From contig CAZHST010000013.1 in assembly GCA_964535215.1 (NCBI GenBank), forward strand, positions 1 to 64,000: a stretch of 64,000 nucleotides of DNA, written 5' to 3'. This document shows positions 57,217-64,000 of the stretch, piece after piece. How positions within the stretch are numbered: the stretch's first letter is position 1; every line of letters starts with the position of its first letter. Below the pieces are notes generated by a model. That model made no database searches and was not told the origin of the DNA. It was given only the letters and a program-made list of their open reading frames with translations. The position numbers and the translations under genes are program-made. This stretch comes from JACQHM01 sp964535215 (GTDB taxonomy: Bacteria; Methylomirabilota; Methylomirabilia; Methylomirabilales; JACQHM01).

Positions 57217-58950
57217 ATGCGAAGCGATGTTATCAAGAAGGGGTTCCAACGAGCCCCCCATCGGGCCCTTCTCCGGGCCACCGGAGTTGTTCGGAGCGAG
57301 GAGGACTTCTCCAAGCCCTTCATCGGGATTGCCAACTCCTTCGTAGAGATTATCCCAGGCCACACCCACCTCCACGCCTTGGGGCAGGTCGTCAAGGAGG
57401 CCGTCCGGGAGGCAGGGGGTCTCCCCTTCGAGTTCAACACGATCGGGGTTGATGATGGGATCGCCATGGGTCATTTTGGGATGAAGTATTCCCTCCCCAG
57501 CCGGGAGCTGATCGCCGACTCGGTCGAGACCATGGCCTTGGCCCACTGCTTCGATGGTCTAATCCTCATCGCCAACTGTGACAAGATTGTCCCGGGGATG
57601 CTCATGGCCGCCATGCGCCTTAATATCCCCTGTATCTACCTGAGCGGCGGACCTATGATGGCGGGACGGACCAGGGATGGTCGGGTTGTTGACCTCTCGC
57701 ACGTCTTCGAAGGGGTTGGGGCCTACAGCGCGGGAAAAATCGACGAGGCTACACTTACAGACCTGGAGAAGGCTGGATGCCCTACCTGCGGCTCCTGCTC
57801 CGGAATGTTTACCGCAAACTCGATGAACTGCCTGGCAGAGGCCCTGGGTATGGCCCTTCCAGGGAATGGCACCATCCTCGCCGTTGACGAGGGGCGAAAG
57901 GAGCTGGCCCGGCAAGCCGGGAGACAGATCCTGAAGCTTATCGAGGCTGACCTCAAACCCCGGGATATTGTGACCAGCCGTTCCATCGATAACGCGTTTA
58001 TCCTGGACATGGCCATGGGAGGCTCCACGAACACGGTTCTCCACACCTTGGCCATTGCCCACGAGGCAGGGATCGAGTACCCCCTGGAGCGGATCAACCA
58101 GCTGGCCGAGTTGACCCCGTATATCTGTAAGGTAAGCCCCGCCGGTCATTACCATGTGGAGGATGTCCATCGGGCGGGGGGGATCAGCGCCATCCTAAAG
58201 GAGCTGAGCCGGAAGGAAGGGCTCCTCAACCTGGAGGCCAAAACGGTGACGTTGAAGACCCTTGGGGAAAATATCGCTGATGCGGTTATCCGCGACGAGG
58301 ACGTGATCCGGCCTTTGGAAAATGCCTACAGCCAGAAAGGTGGGCTGGCGATCCTCTTTGGAAACCTGGCCCCCGAAGGGGCGGTCCTGAAGGTAGGGGC
58401 GGTTGATCCTACGATCCAACGGCATGAAGGGCCGGCGGTGGTCTTCGAATCCCAGGATGAGGCCTACGCCGGGATCCTGGCCGGACAGGTCAAGGCCGGG
58501 GATGTCGTCGTCATCCGGTATGAGGGGCCGAAAGGGGGTCCTGGAATGCAGGAGATGCTTGCCCCGACTTCGGCCATCGTCGGGATGGGGCTTGGGACCA
58601 AGGTGGCCCTCATCACCGATGGTCGGTTTTCTGGGGCGACAAGGGGGATCTGCGTCGGCCACATCTCCCCGGAAGCGGCGGAAGGTGGACCCATTGCGCT
58701 TGTCCAGCCAGGGGATACGATTGTTATAGACATCCCCAAGCGGTTGGTGGAGTTAAAGGTCTCGGAGGCAGAGTTAAAGAGGCGGAAGAAGGCGTGGCGG
58801 TCTCCTGGTCCAAAGGTCACCACCGGCTGGCTTGCCCGCTACAGCACGTTTGTCACGTCTGCAAGCCGAGGGGCGGTCCTCCAGGCTCCGATGGGAGCTG
58901 TTGAAAAACAACCGCTGAAGACTCGTGCCAAGAAGGAGGGGAAGGGATGA
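57217..58950 (+). CDS. ilvD: Dihydroxy-acid dehydratase
   Basis: A 577-residue iron-sulfur dehydratase for the third step of valine and isoleucine synthesis. Cluster and active-site segments: IANCDKIVPGMLMAAMRL, GCPTCGSCSGMFTANSMNCL, DMAMGGSTNTVLHTL, DGRFSGATRGICVGHISPEA. Normal length. ATG 57217 with GGGAGGAG eleven bases upstream. First gene of ilvD-ilvB-ilvN-ilvC and overlapping ilvB (ATGA), an unusual gene order in that ilvD leads. Confidence 0.96.
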   Translation: MRSDVIKKGFQRAPHRALLRATGVVRSEEDFSKPFIGIANSFVEIIPGHTHLHALGQVVKEAVREAGGLPFEFNTIGVDDGIAMGHFGMKYSLPSRELIADSVETMALAHCFDGLILIANCDKIVPGMLMAAMRLNIPCIYLSGGPMMAGRTRDGRVVDLSHVFEGVGAYSAGKIDEATLTDLEKAGCPTCGSCSGMFTANSMNCLAEALGMALPGNGTILAVDEGRKELARQAGRQILKLIEADLKPRDIVTSRSIDNAFILDMAMGGSTNTVLHTLAIAHEAGIEYPLERINQLAELTPYICKVSPAGHYHVEDVHRAGGISAILKELSRKEGLLNLEAKTVTLKTLGENIADAVIRDEDVIRPLENAYSQKGGLAILFGNLAPEGAVLKVGAVDPTIQRHEGPAVVFESQDEAYAGILAGQVKAGDVVVIRYEGPKGGPGMQEMLAPTSAIVGMGLGTKVALITDGRFSGATRGICVGHISPEAAEGGPIALVQPGDTIVIDIPKRLVELKVSEAELKRRKKAWRSPGPKVTTGWLARYSTFVTSASRGAVLQAPMGAVEKQPLKTRAKKEGKG

Positions 58951-60677
58951 GGTTGACAGGTTCTGAGATCCTTCTTAAGTGTCTGGTTGAGGAGGGGGTC
59001 ACCACGGTCTTCGGCCATCCCGGAGGGGCCATCCTGCACACCTATGATGTCCTGCCTGAGTACCCTATCAAACACATCCTCTGCCGGCATGAGCAGGGAG
59101 CCGCCCACGCCGCGGAGGGCTACTACAAGGCAAGCGGCAAGGTGGGAACGGTCATGGTGACCTCAGGTCCCGGGGCTTGCAATACAATTACAGGGTTGAC
59201 GGATGCCTTGATGGACTCCATGGCCATCGTCGTCTTCAGCGGCCAGGTCCCAACGGTGGTCATGGGCTGCGACGCCTTCCAGGAGGCGGACGTGGTGGGC
59301 ACCACCAGGGCTTGTACGAAACACAACTATGTGGTCATGAAGACCGAGGATATCCCCCGGGTTGTTAAGGAGGCCTACTATATCTCGCGGTCAGGGCGGC
59401 CCGGTCCCGTCCTGGTGGATCTCCCCAAGGATATCCTCATGGGGAAAGCTGAGTTCAAAGGCTACCCTCCGGAGGTGAACATCCGAGGGTACAAGCCTAC
59501 CTTACAGGGGCATCCCGGCCAGATTAAAAAAGCGGCTGACCTCATCGCTCAGGCTAAACGCCCTGTCATTTACGGCGGTGGTGGGATCATCCACTCGGAT
59601 GCCCATGCGGAGCTTCAGGAGCTGGTGGAGATCACCAAGATCCCTATCACCCTTACCCTGATGGGCCTTGGTGCATTCCCTACCAGTCATCCCCTCTGGT
59701 TGGGGATGCTGGGCATGCATGGGACCTATACCGCCAACATGGGCATGATCCACTGTGACCTAATGATCGCCATCGGGGCCAGGTTCGACGACCGGGTGAC
59801 GGGGAAGCTCTCAGAATTCGGGAAGCAGTGCAGGATCATCCACATTGACATTGATCCGACGTCTATCAGGAAAAATGTTAAGGTTGATGTTCCCATTGTG
59901 GGGGATGTCAAGCACGTGCTTGCCCAGCTCAACCACGAGTTGCGGAAGGTGGAACGGGACTGGGGAAAGGAGTTCGAGGAGTGGTATGCCGAGATCGAGG
60001 GGTGGAAGAGGAGCCATCCCCTCCGCTATGACCAGAAAGAAGGGGTCATCAAGCCCCAATACGCTATCGACACCATCATCCGAATGACCGAGGACTACGA
60101 CCCCATCATCTCAACCGGGGTGGGGCAGCACCAGATGTGGGCCGCCCAGTACTACCGGGCGAGACGCCCCCGGCGGTGGCTGACCTCGGGCGGCCTAGGG
60201 ACCATGGGGTACGGCTTCCCCGCGGCCATGGGGGCTCAGGCCGCCTTCCCGAAGGATCTGGTCCTTTGCATTGATGGGGATGGAAGCTTTCAGATGACCA
60301 TGCAGGAGCTTGCCGCATGCGTCCAGTATAACCTTCCGGTCAAGGTGTTTATCATCAACAACAGGTACCTCGGGATGGTCAGGCAATGGCAAGCGCTCTT
60401 CTACGGGAAGAACTATTCGGAGGTGGATCTGGCCGTTCATCCTGACTTTGTGAAGCTGGCCGAGGCGTATGGGGCGACCGGGCTCCGGGCCGAGCGACCC
60501 GAGGAGGTGAAGGCCGTGGTGGAGAAGGCCATCGCCACCCCTGGTCCCGTTGTGGTGGACGTCGTGGTGGACCGGGAGGAGAACTGCTTTCCTATGATCC
60601 CGGCAGGGGCGGCCATTCGGGACATCCTTGACGTCGGTGATCCCATTCCCGAGAAACTCTTCCAAGGTATCCGGTAA
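58947..60677 (+). CDS. ilvB: Acetolactate synthase, large (catalytic) subunit
   Basis: A 576-residue TPP enzyme: catalytic Glu in CRHEQGAAHAAEGYYKASG, SGPGACNTITGLTDAL, central FAD/NAD-like domain, and TPP-binding GDGSFQMTMQELAACVQYN ... NNRYLGMVRQWQ. Condenses pyruvate with pyruvate or 2-oxobutyrate. Overlaps ilvD; the regulatory subunit gene follows after 13 bases. Feeds IlvC downstream. Confidence 0.96.
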   Translation: MRLTGSEILLKCLVEEGVTTVFGHPGGAILHTYDVLPEYPIKHILCRHEQGAAHAAEGYYKASGKVGTVMVTSGPGACNTITGLTDALMDSMAIVVFSGQVPTVVMGCDAFQEADVVGTTRACTKHNYVVMKTEDIPRVVKEAYYISRSGRPGPVLVDLPKDILMGKAEFKGYPPEVNIRGYKPTLQGHPGQIKKAADLIAQAKRPVIYGGGGIIHSDAHAELQELVEITKIPITLTLMGLGAFPTSHPLWLGMLGMHGTYTANMGMIHCDLMIAIGARFDDRVTGKLSEFGKQCRIIHIDIDPTSIRKNVKVDVPIVGDVKHVLAQLNHELRKVERDWGKEFEEWYAEIEGWKRSHPLRYDQKEGVIKPQYAIDTIIRMTEDYDPIISTGVGQHQMWAAQYYRARRPRRWLTSGGLGTMGYGFPAAMGAQAAFPKDLVLCIDGDGSFQMTMQELAACVQYNLPVKVFIINNRYLGMVRQWQALFYGKNYSEVDLAVHPDFVKLAEAYGATGLRAERPEEVKAVVEKAIATPGPVVVDVVVDREENCFPMIPAGAAIRDILDVGDPIPEKLFQGIR

Positions 60678-60690
60678 AACGGAGAAGGGT

Positions 60691-61290
60691 ATGCGAGACA
60701 AGGAGGCAAAGAAGCGCCACGTCATCGCAATGCTGGTGGAGAACAGGACAGGGGTCCTTGCCCGGATTGCCGGCCTTATTGCCGCGAAGGGTTACAACAT
60801 TGAGAGCCTCTCCGTTGGTGAAACCCTTGACCAGACAGTTTCCCGAATGACCCTCGTCGTTCGGGGTGATGATTGGGTCATCGAACAGGCGGTGAAGCAG
60901 CTAAACCGCCTGATTGATGTCATCAAGGTCAGCGATCTGACGGATGAGGACATCGTCGAGCGAGAACTCATCCTCATGCGGGTGAACGCCGAACCTGCCA
61001 TCCGTGCTGAGGTTTTGAGGATCGCTGACATCTTCCGGGCGAAGGTGGTGGATGTGACCCCGATGACGTACACCCTTGAGTTGACCGGGGACGAGGACAA
61101 ACTGGATGCTTTCATCGAGCTCTTAAAGCCGTATGGCATCCAGGAGTTTGTCAGGACCGGAAAGGTTGTCATGGTCAGGGGGAGCAAGGCTATCACCAAA
61201 CGCTATCAGGAGAAGCTGAAGCAGGTCATGGATAAGGAGATGACCGCCGGGGCTCAGCGGGAGGAGGGGAATGGCCAAGATCTACTATGA
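60691..61290 (+). CDS. ilvN: Acetolactate synthase, small (regulatory) subunit
   Basis: A 199-residue regulatory subunit: N-terminal ACT domain HVIAMLVENRTGVLARIAGL, GYNIESLSVGETLDQTVSRM, RLIDVIKVSDLTDEDIVERE, then the C-terminal small-subunit domain (ELTGDEDKLDAFIELLKPYG, IQEFVRTGKV). Binds valine for feedback. Start ATG 60691 with GGAGAAGGG upstream; ilvH is an equally used name. Its 3' end overlaps ilvC by 20 bases. Confidence 0.95.
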   Translation: MRDKEAKKRHVIAMLVENRTGVLARIAGLIAAKGYNIESLSVGETLDQTVSRMTLVVRGDDWVIEQAVKQLNRLIDVIKVSDLTDEDIVERELILMRVNAEPAIRAEVLRIADIFRAKVVDVTPMTYTLELTGDEDKLDAFIELLKPYGIQEFVRTGKVVMVRGSKAITKRYQEKLKQVMDKEMTAGAQREEGNGQDLL

Positions 61291-62266
61291 TAAGGATGCC
61301 GACCTGGCCCTCTTGAAGGGAAAGACCATCGCCGTGATGGGTTATGGAAGTCAGGGACATGCCCACGCCTTGAACTTGAAGGATAGCGGCCTGGACGTGG
61401 TCGTGGGACTCTACCGGGGAAGCCGATCCTGGGACAAAGCTATCAAGGATGGCGTCAGGGTTACGACCGTCGAGGAGGCTGCCAAGGAAGCTTCGGTGCT
61501 CATGATCCTCCTCCCCGACCAGCACCAGCGGCAGGTCTATCAGGAGTCCATCGAGGCCTACCTCACCCCCGGGAAGACCTTGATGTTCGCCCACGGCTTT
61601 AACATCCACTTCCATCAGATCGTCCCGCCCAAAGATGTGGACGTCTCCATGATTGCCCCGAAGGCCCCCGGGCATCGGATGCGGGAAGTTTTCCTGGAGG
61701 GCTCTGGTGTGCCGGCCCTCCTTGCGGTCCACCAGGACGTCTCCGGCAAGGCCAAAGAGTTGGCCCTGGCCTATGCGAAAGGCGTCGGGTGCACGCGTGC
61801 AGGGGTCCTGGAGACGACCTTTAAAGAGGAGACGGAGACGGATCTCTTCGGAGAGCAAACGGTCCTCTGCGGTGGGGTTTCGGCCTTGATCAAAGCTGGC
61901 TTCGAGACCTTGGTCGAAGCCGGATATCAGCCTGAGTTGGCTTATTTTGAGTGTCTCCATGAGTTAAAGCTCATTGTTGACCTAATCTACGAAGGTGGCC
62001 TGTCCTACATGCGCTATTCCATCAGCGATACGGCCGAGTACGGTGACTACTCCAGGGGGCCCCGGGTGATCAACGAGGAGGTCAGGGCAGAGATGAAACG
62101 GATCCTTCAGGAGATTCAGAACGGGACCTTCGCCAAGGAGTGGATCATCGAGAACCAGGCTGGTCGCCCCAGTTTCCTCGCCTACCGGGACCGGGAGGCC
62201 CACCACCCGATTGAGGAAGTCGGGGCAAGGCTCCGGGCCATGATGCCCTGGATCAAGAGGAGGTAA
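61271..62266 (+). CDS. ilvC: Ketol-acid reductoisomerase, NADP-type
   Basis: A 331-residue class I KARI: MGYGSQGHAHALNL Rossmann motif, cofactor loop LYRGSRSW with Arg and Ser for the NADPH 2'-phosphate, APKAPGHRMREVF, and catalytic acids in LFGEQTVLCGG and YFECLHELKLIVDL. Converts acetolactate to dihydroxyisovalerate, the IlvD substrate. ATG 61271. Last gene of the ilv operon, followed by an intrinsic terminator 60 bases later. Confidence 0.97.
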   Translation: MAKIYYDKDADLALLKGKTIAVMGYGSQGHAHALNLKDSGLDVVVGLYRGSRSWDKAIKDGVRVTTVEEAAKEASVLMILLPDQHQRQVYQESIEAYLTPGKTLMFAHGFNIHFHQIVPPKDVDVSMIAPKAPGHRMREVFLEGSGVPALLAVHQDVSGKAKELALAYAKGVGCTRAGVLETTFKEETETDLFGEQTVLCGGVSALIKAGFETLVEAGYQPELAYFECLHELKLIVDLIYEGGLSYMRYSISDTAEYGDYSRGPRVINEEVRAEMKRILQEIQNGTFAKEWIIENQAGRPSFLAYRDREAHHPIEEVGARLRAMMPWIKRR

Positions 62267-62325
62267 GGCTGGAGGCCAAACCTTCAGCCCCCCGTTTAGC
62301 TCCGTATGGACACGGTTTCCGTCGA

Positions 62326-62347
62326 GGCGCTCTCAAGCGCCTTTTTT
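62326..62347 (+). terminator. Intrinsic terminator after ilvC
   Basis: GGCGCT-CTCA-AGCGCC followed immediately by TTTTTT (62342-62347): perfect six-base GC stem, four-base loop, T-run. It lies 60 bases after the ilvC stop and just upstream of, or within, the frame of miaA. Confidence 0.85.
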
Positions 62348-62389
62348 GTTAAGAAAAGCTGCGGTGAATCTTCCTCAGGGAGGGTTCCA

Positions 62390-63316
62390 CTGATCGTTGT
62401 TGTCGGCCCCACCGCGGTCGGAAAAACCGCCTTCGCCACAGCCCTCGCCAAGGCTATTCAGGGGGAGATCATCTCTGCCGATTCGATGCAGGTCTACCGG
62501 TTCCTGGACATTGGGACGGACAAACCCTCGTGGAAAACCCGTCAGGAGATCCCCTATCACCTCATTGACGTCGTTGATCCCGCCGACCCGTTCACCGCTA
62601 AGGACTATGAGCGTCTAGGTCTTGCTGCCCTCGTTCAAATCTGGGGGCGGGGGAGGATTCCTATTGTCGTCGGCGGAACCGGCCTCTACGTCCGGGCCCT
62701 CCTAAAGGGGATCTTCCCCGGACCTTCCGGTGACCAGTCCCTCCGCACAGCCCTTTACAGAGAAGCTGAAGAGTATGGTCCTCACCACCTCCACCGTCGC
62801 CTCCAGGAGGTGGATCCTGAAGCGGCTTCCAGGATCCATCCGAACGACCTGTTCCGGATCGTTCGGGCCCTCGAGGTTTATTTCGTGACCGGCCGTCCCA
62901 TTTCAGAGCATCATCGGGAAGGTCACCGCTCCCCGTTAGAGCCTCTCGTGTATCTCGGCTTAAGGCGGGAACGGGCGGAACTTTACCGGTTGATCAACGA
63001 GCGGGTGGATCGCATGATGGCTGCAGGTTTCCTTCGTGAAGTGGAGGGTCTTCTCCAGCGTGGGTACAAAGCTGACCTGAAGCCGATGCAGGGCCTTGGC
63101 TATCGGCATCTCCTAGGATACCTCCAAGGCTGTTATTCGCTTGACACAGCCGTTGATCTCTTCAAAAGGGATACGCGGCGCTATGCGAAACGGCAGATGA
63201 CTTGGTTTTCAAAAGAGGAAGAGATCGAGTGGGTGGACATCGGGGGGTTGGAGTGGATCCCCGATCTTGTCCGTTCCGTTAAGAAAAGCGTTGAAAAAGT
63301 TCTCGGGAAGCGTTAG
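62390..63316 (+). CDS. miaA: tRNA dimethylallyltransferase (isopentenyl-A37 formation)
   Basis: Adds a dimethylallyl group to A37 of tRNAs reading U-initial codons. From the P-loop GPTAVGKT on, the protein is typical: GEIISADSMQVYRFLDIGTDKP, PYHLIDVVDP, VVGGTGLYVRALL, RRYAKRQMTWF. The start is uncertain. An ATG at 62306 would give 336 residues, but the ilvC terminator lies inside that extension and no ribosome site precedes it. No ATG, GTG or TTG follows in frame before the P-loop. A CTG at 62390 lies six bases after GGAGG and gives a normal N-terminus (M-IVVVGPT), so I prefer it. Confidence 0.9.
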   Translation: MIVVVGPTAVGKTAFATALAKAIQGEIISADSMQVYRFLDIGTDKPSWKTRQEIPYHLIDVVDPADPFTAKDYERLGLAALVQIWGRGRIPIVVGGTGLYVRALLKGIFPGPSGDQSLRTALYREAEEYGPHHLHRRLQEVDPEAASRIHPNDLFRIVRALEVYFVTGRPISEHHREGHRSPLEPLVYLGLRRERAELYRLINERVDRMMAAGFLREVEGLLQRGYKADLKPMQGLGYRHLLGYLQGCYSLDTAVDLFKRDTRRYAKRQMTWFSKEEEIEWVDIGGLEWIPDLVRSVKKSVEKVLGKR

Positions 63317-63340
63317 GATCAGAAGGGATTTCCCACTACT

Positions 63341-64000
63341 ATGGCGGCCTCGTTGCCATCCATTGCGATCAGCCAGGCCAGGGGATTGAAGGGGGAGCTT
63401 CGAGTCCCTGGGGATAAGTCCATCACCCATCGGGCCATGATCCTCGCTTCTCTCGCCGATGGCCGGAGCGAGGTGACCGGATTTTTACGAGGGGACGATT
63501 GCCTTCGAACGGCCTCGGCCTTATCCTCTATGGGGGTCGAGATTCATGGGTTGGAAGGGGAGACCCTCTCGATTTATGGCAAGGGGTTCCACGGCTTAAA
63601 AGAGCCCCAGGGGATCCTGGACTGTGGGAACTCGGGGACGACCATCCGCCTCCTTTCCGGCCTGTTAGCCGGACAGCCTTTCTTCTCCGTCCTCACCGGC
63701 GATGGCTCGTTGCGAAAGCGGCCTATGAGGCGGGTGGTGGAGCCGTTAACGAGGATGGGGGCAACGATCCTGGGTCGTGATGGGGGCAACTTCCCGCCTT
63801 TGGCTATTCAAGGGGGTCCTCTCCGAGGGATCACCTACGAGAGCCCGGTTGCCTCTGCCCAAGTCAAATCAGCCCTCCTCCTGGCAGGTCTTTTCGCTTC
63901 CGGGGAGACGTCGGTCATAGAGCCAGCGCCGTCTAGGGATCATATGGAGCGGCTGCTTCAGGCCTTCGGGGCCTCCATCGTAAAGGATGGCACGCAGGTT
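63341..64000 (+). CDS. aroA: 3-Phosphoshikimate 1-carboxyvinyltransferase (EPSP synthase), N-terminal part
   Basis: The frame is open from ATG 63341 to the right edge (220 codons) and continues beyond. Residues LKGELRVPGDKSITHRAMIL carry the shikimate-binding PGDKS-x-x-HR motif; NSGTTIRLLSGLLAGQ and PVASAQVKSALLLAGLFA follow as in other AroA proteins. Penultimate-but-one step toward chorismate. 24 bases downstream of miaA. AGAAGGG precedes the start, at a spacing that is longer than ideal. Confidence 0.94.
   Translation, partial: MAASLPSIAISQARGLKGELRVPGDKSITHRAMILASLADGRSEVTGFLRGDDCLRTASALSSMGVEIHGLEGETLSIYGKGFHGLKEPQGILDCGNSGTTIRLLSGLLAGQPFFSVLTGDGSLRKRPMRRVVEPLTRMGATILGRDGGNFPPLAIQGGPLRGITYESPVASAQVKSALLLAGLFASGETSVIEPAPSRDHMERLLQAFGASIVKDGTQV

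Noticed and set aside
1..64000. tRNA, rRNA, CRISPR array, insertion sequence or phage genes
   Set aside because: Looked for on both strands; none found that could be supported.

Overview
The window is GC-rich bacterial chromosome, densely packed, with no rRNA, tRNA, CRISPR array or insertion sequence that I could see. Two lanthanide-type (XoxF) PQQ methanol dehydrogenase modules, an outer-membrane LPS assembly gene (lptE), a type IV pilus retraction ATPase and a sigma-54 regulatory pair point to a Gram-negative methylotroph. The combination fits the NC10 / Methylomirabilota lineage (or close relatives such as Rokubacteria); that placement is inference from gene content, not from a marker-gene search.

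Layout. 1-7.8 kb (minus strand) is housekeeping: rnc-smc-roadblock protein-ftsY, then ribD-ribE-ribBA (ribBA runs off the left edge). 7.8-28.4 kb (minus strand) is an accessory block of about twenty co-directional genes that looks like an undescribed small-molecule pathway: a creatininase-family amidohydrolase, two luciferase-like (LLM) flavin oxidoreductases, three periplasmic-binding-protein-fold proteins lacking signal peptides, a fumarate-reductase-like flavoprotein, an SRPBCC protein, an aldehyde dehydrogenase, an ABC-2 exporter with a GlcG-like protein inserted between ATPase and permease, a PAS-LuxR regulator, four U32-family proteins with four-cysteine sets, a PEP-synthase/rifampin-phosphotransferase-like dikinase and a hisC-like aminotransferase. 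The first part is preceded by a near-consensus sigma-54 promoter (28412-28427) and a palindrome at enhancer distance (28498-28517); the U32 part has its own sigma-70-like promoter with a palindrome over the -10 (16495-16523).

28.5-38.4 kb (minus strand) holds the sigma-54 response regulator and its histidine kinase, directly preceded by an odd cytochrome c / XoxJ-like fusion that has lost one lobe of its binding domain, then two XoxF-XoxJ modules and a XoxG-like cytochrome c. The two xoxF promoters share a conserved box in the -35/-10 spacer, so one regulator probably sees both. Physical linkage suggests, but does not prove, that the accessory pathway is tied to methanol or lanthanide physiology.

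38.6-64 kb is mostly plus strand: an enolase-superfamily dehydratase with its own promoter; pilT-recX-alaS-psd-pssA-leuA-asd; an acyl-CoA ligase; truA-leuS-lptE-holA, converging on rpsT with stop codons shared in one CTAG; murJ; ilvD-ilvB-ilvN-ilvC ending in a strong terminator; then miaA (whose start is problematic because of that terminator) and aroA, which runs off the right edge.

All functional calls are from reading translated sequence and family motifs without database searches. Sequence oddities worth checking: RNase III with Asp-to-Ser at a catalytic carboxylate, a likely CTG start for miaA, the lobe-deleted cytochrome-XoxJ fusion, and a nested inverted repeat that supplies the stop codon of one pathway gene.
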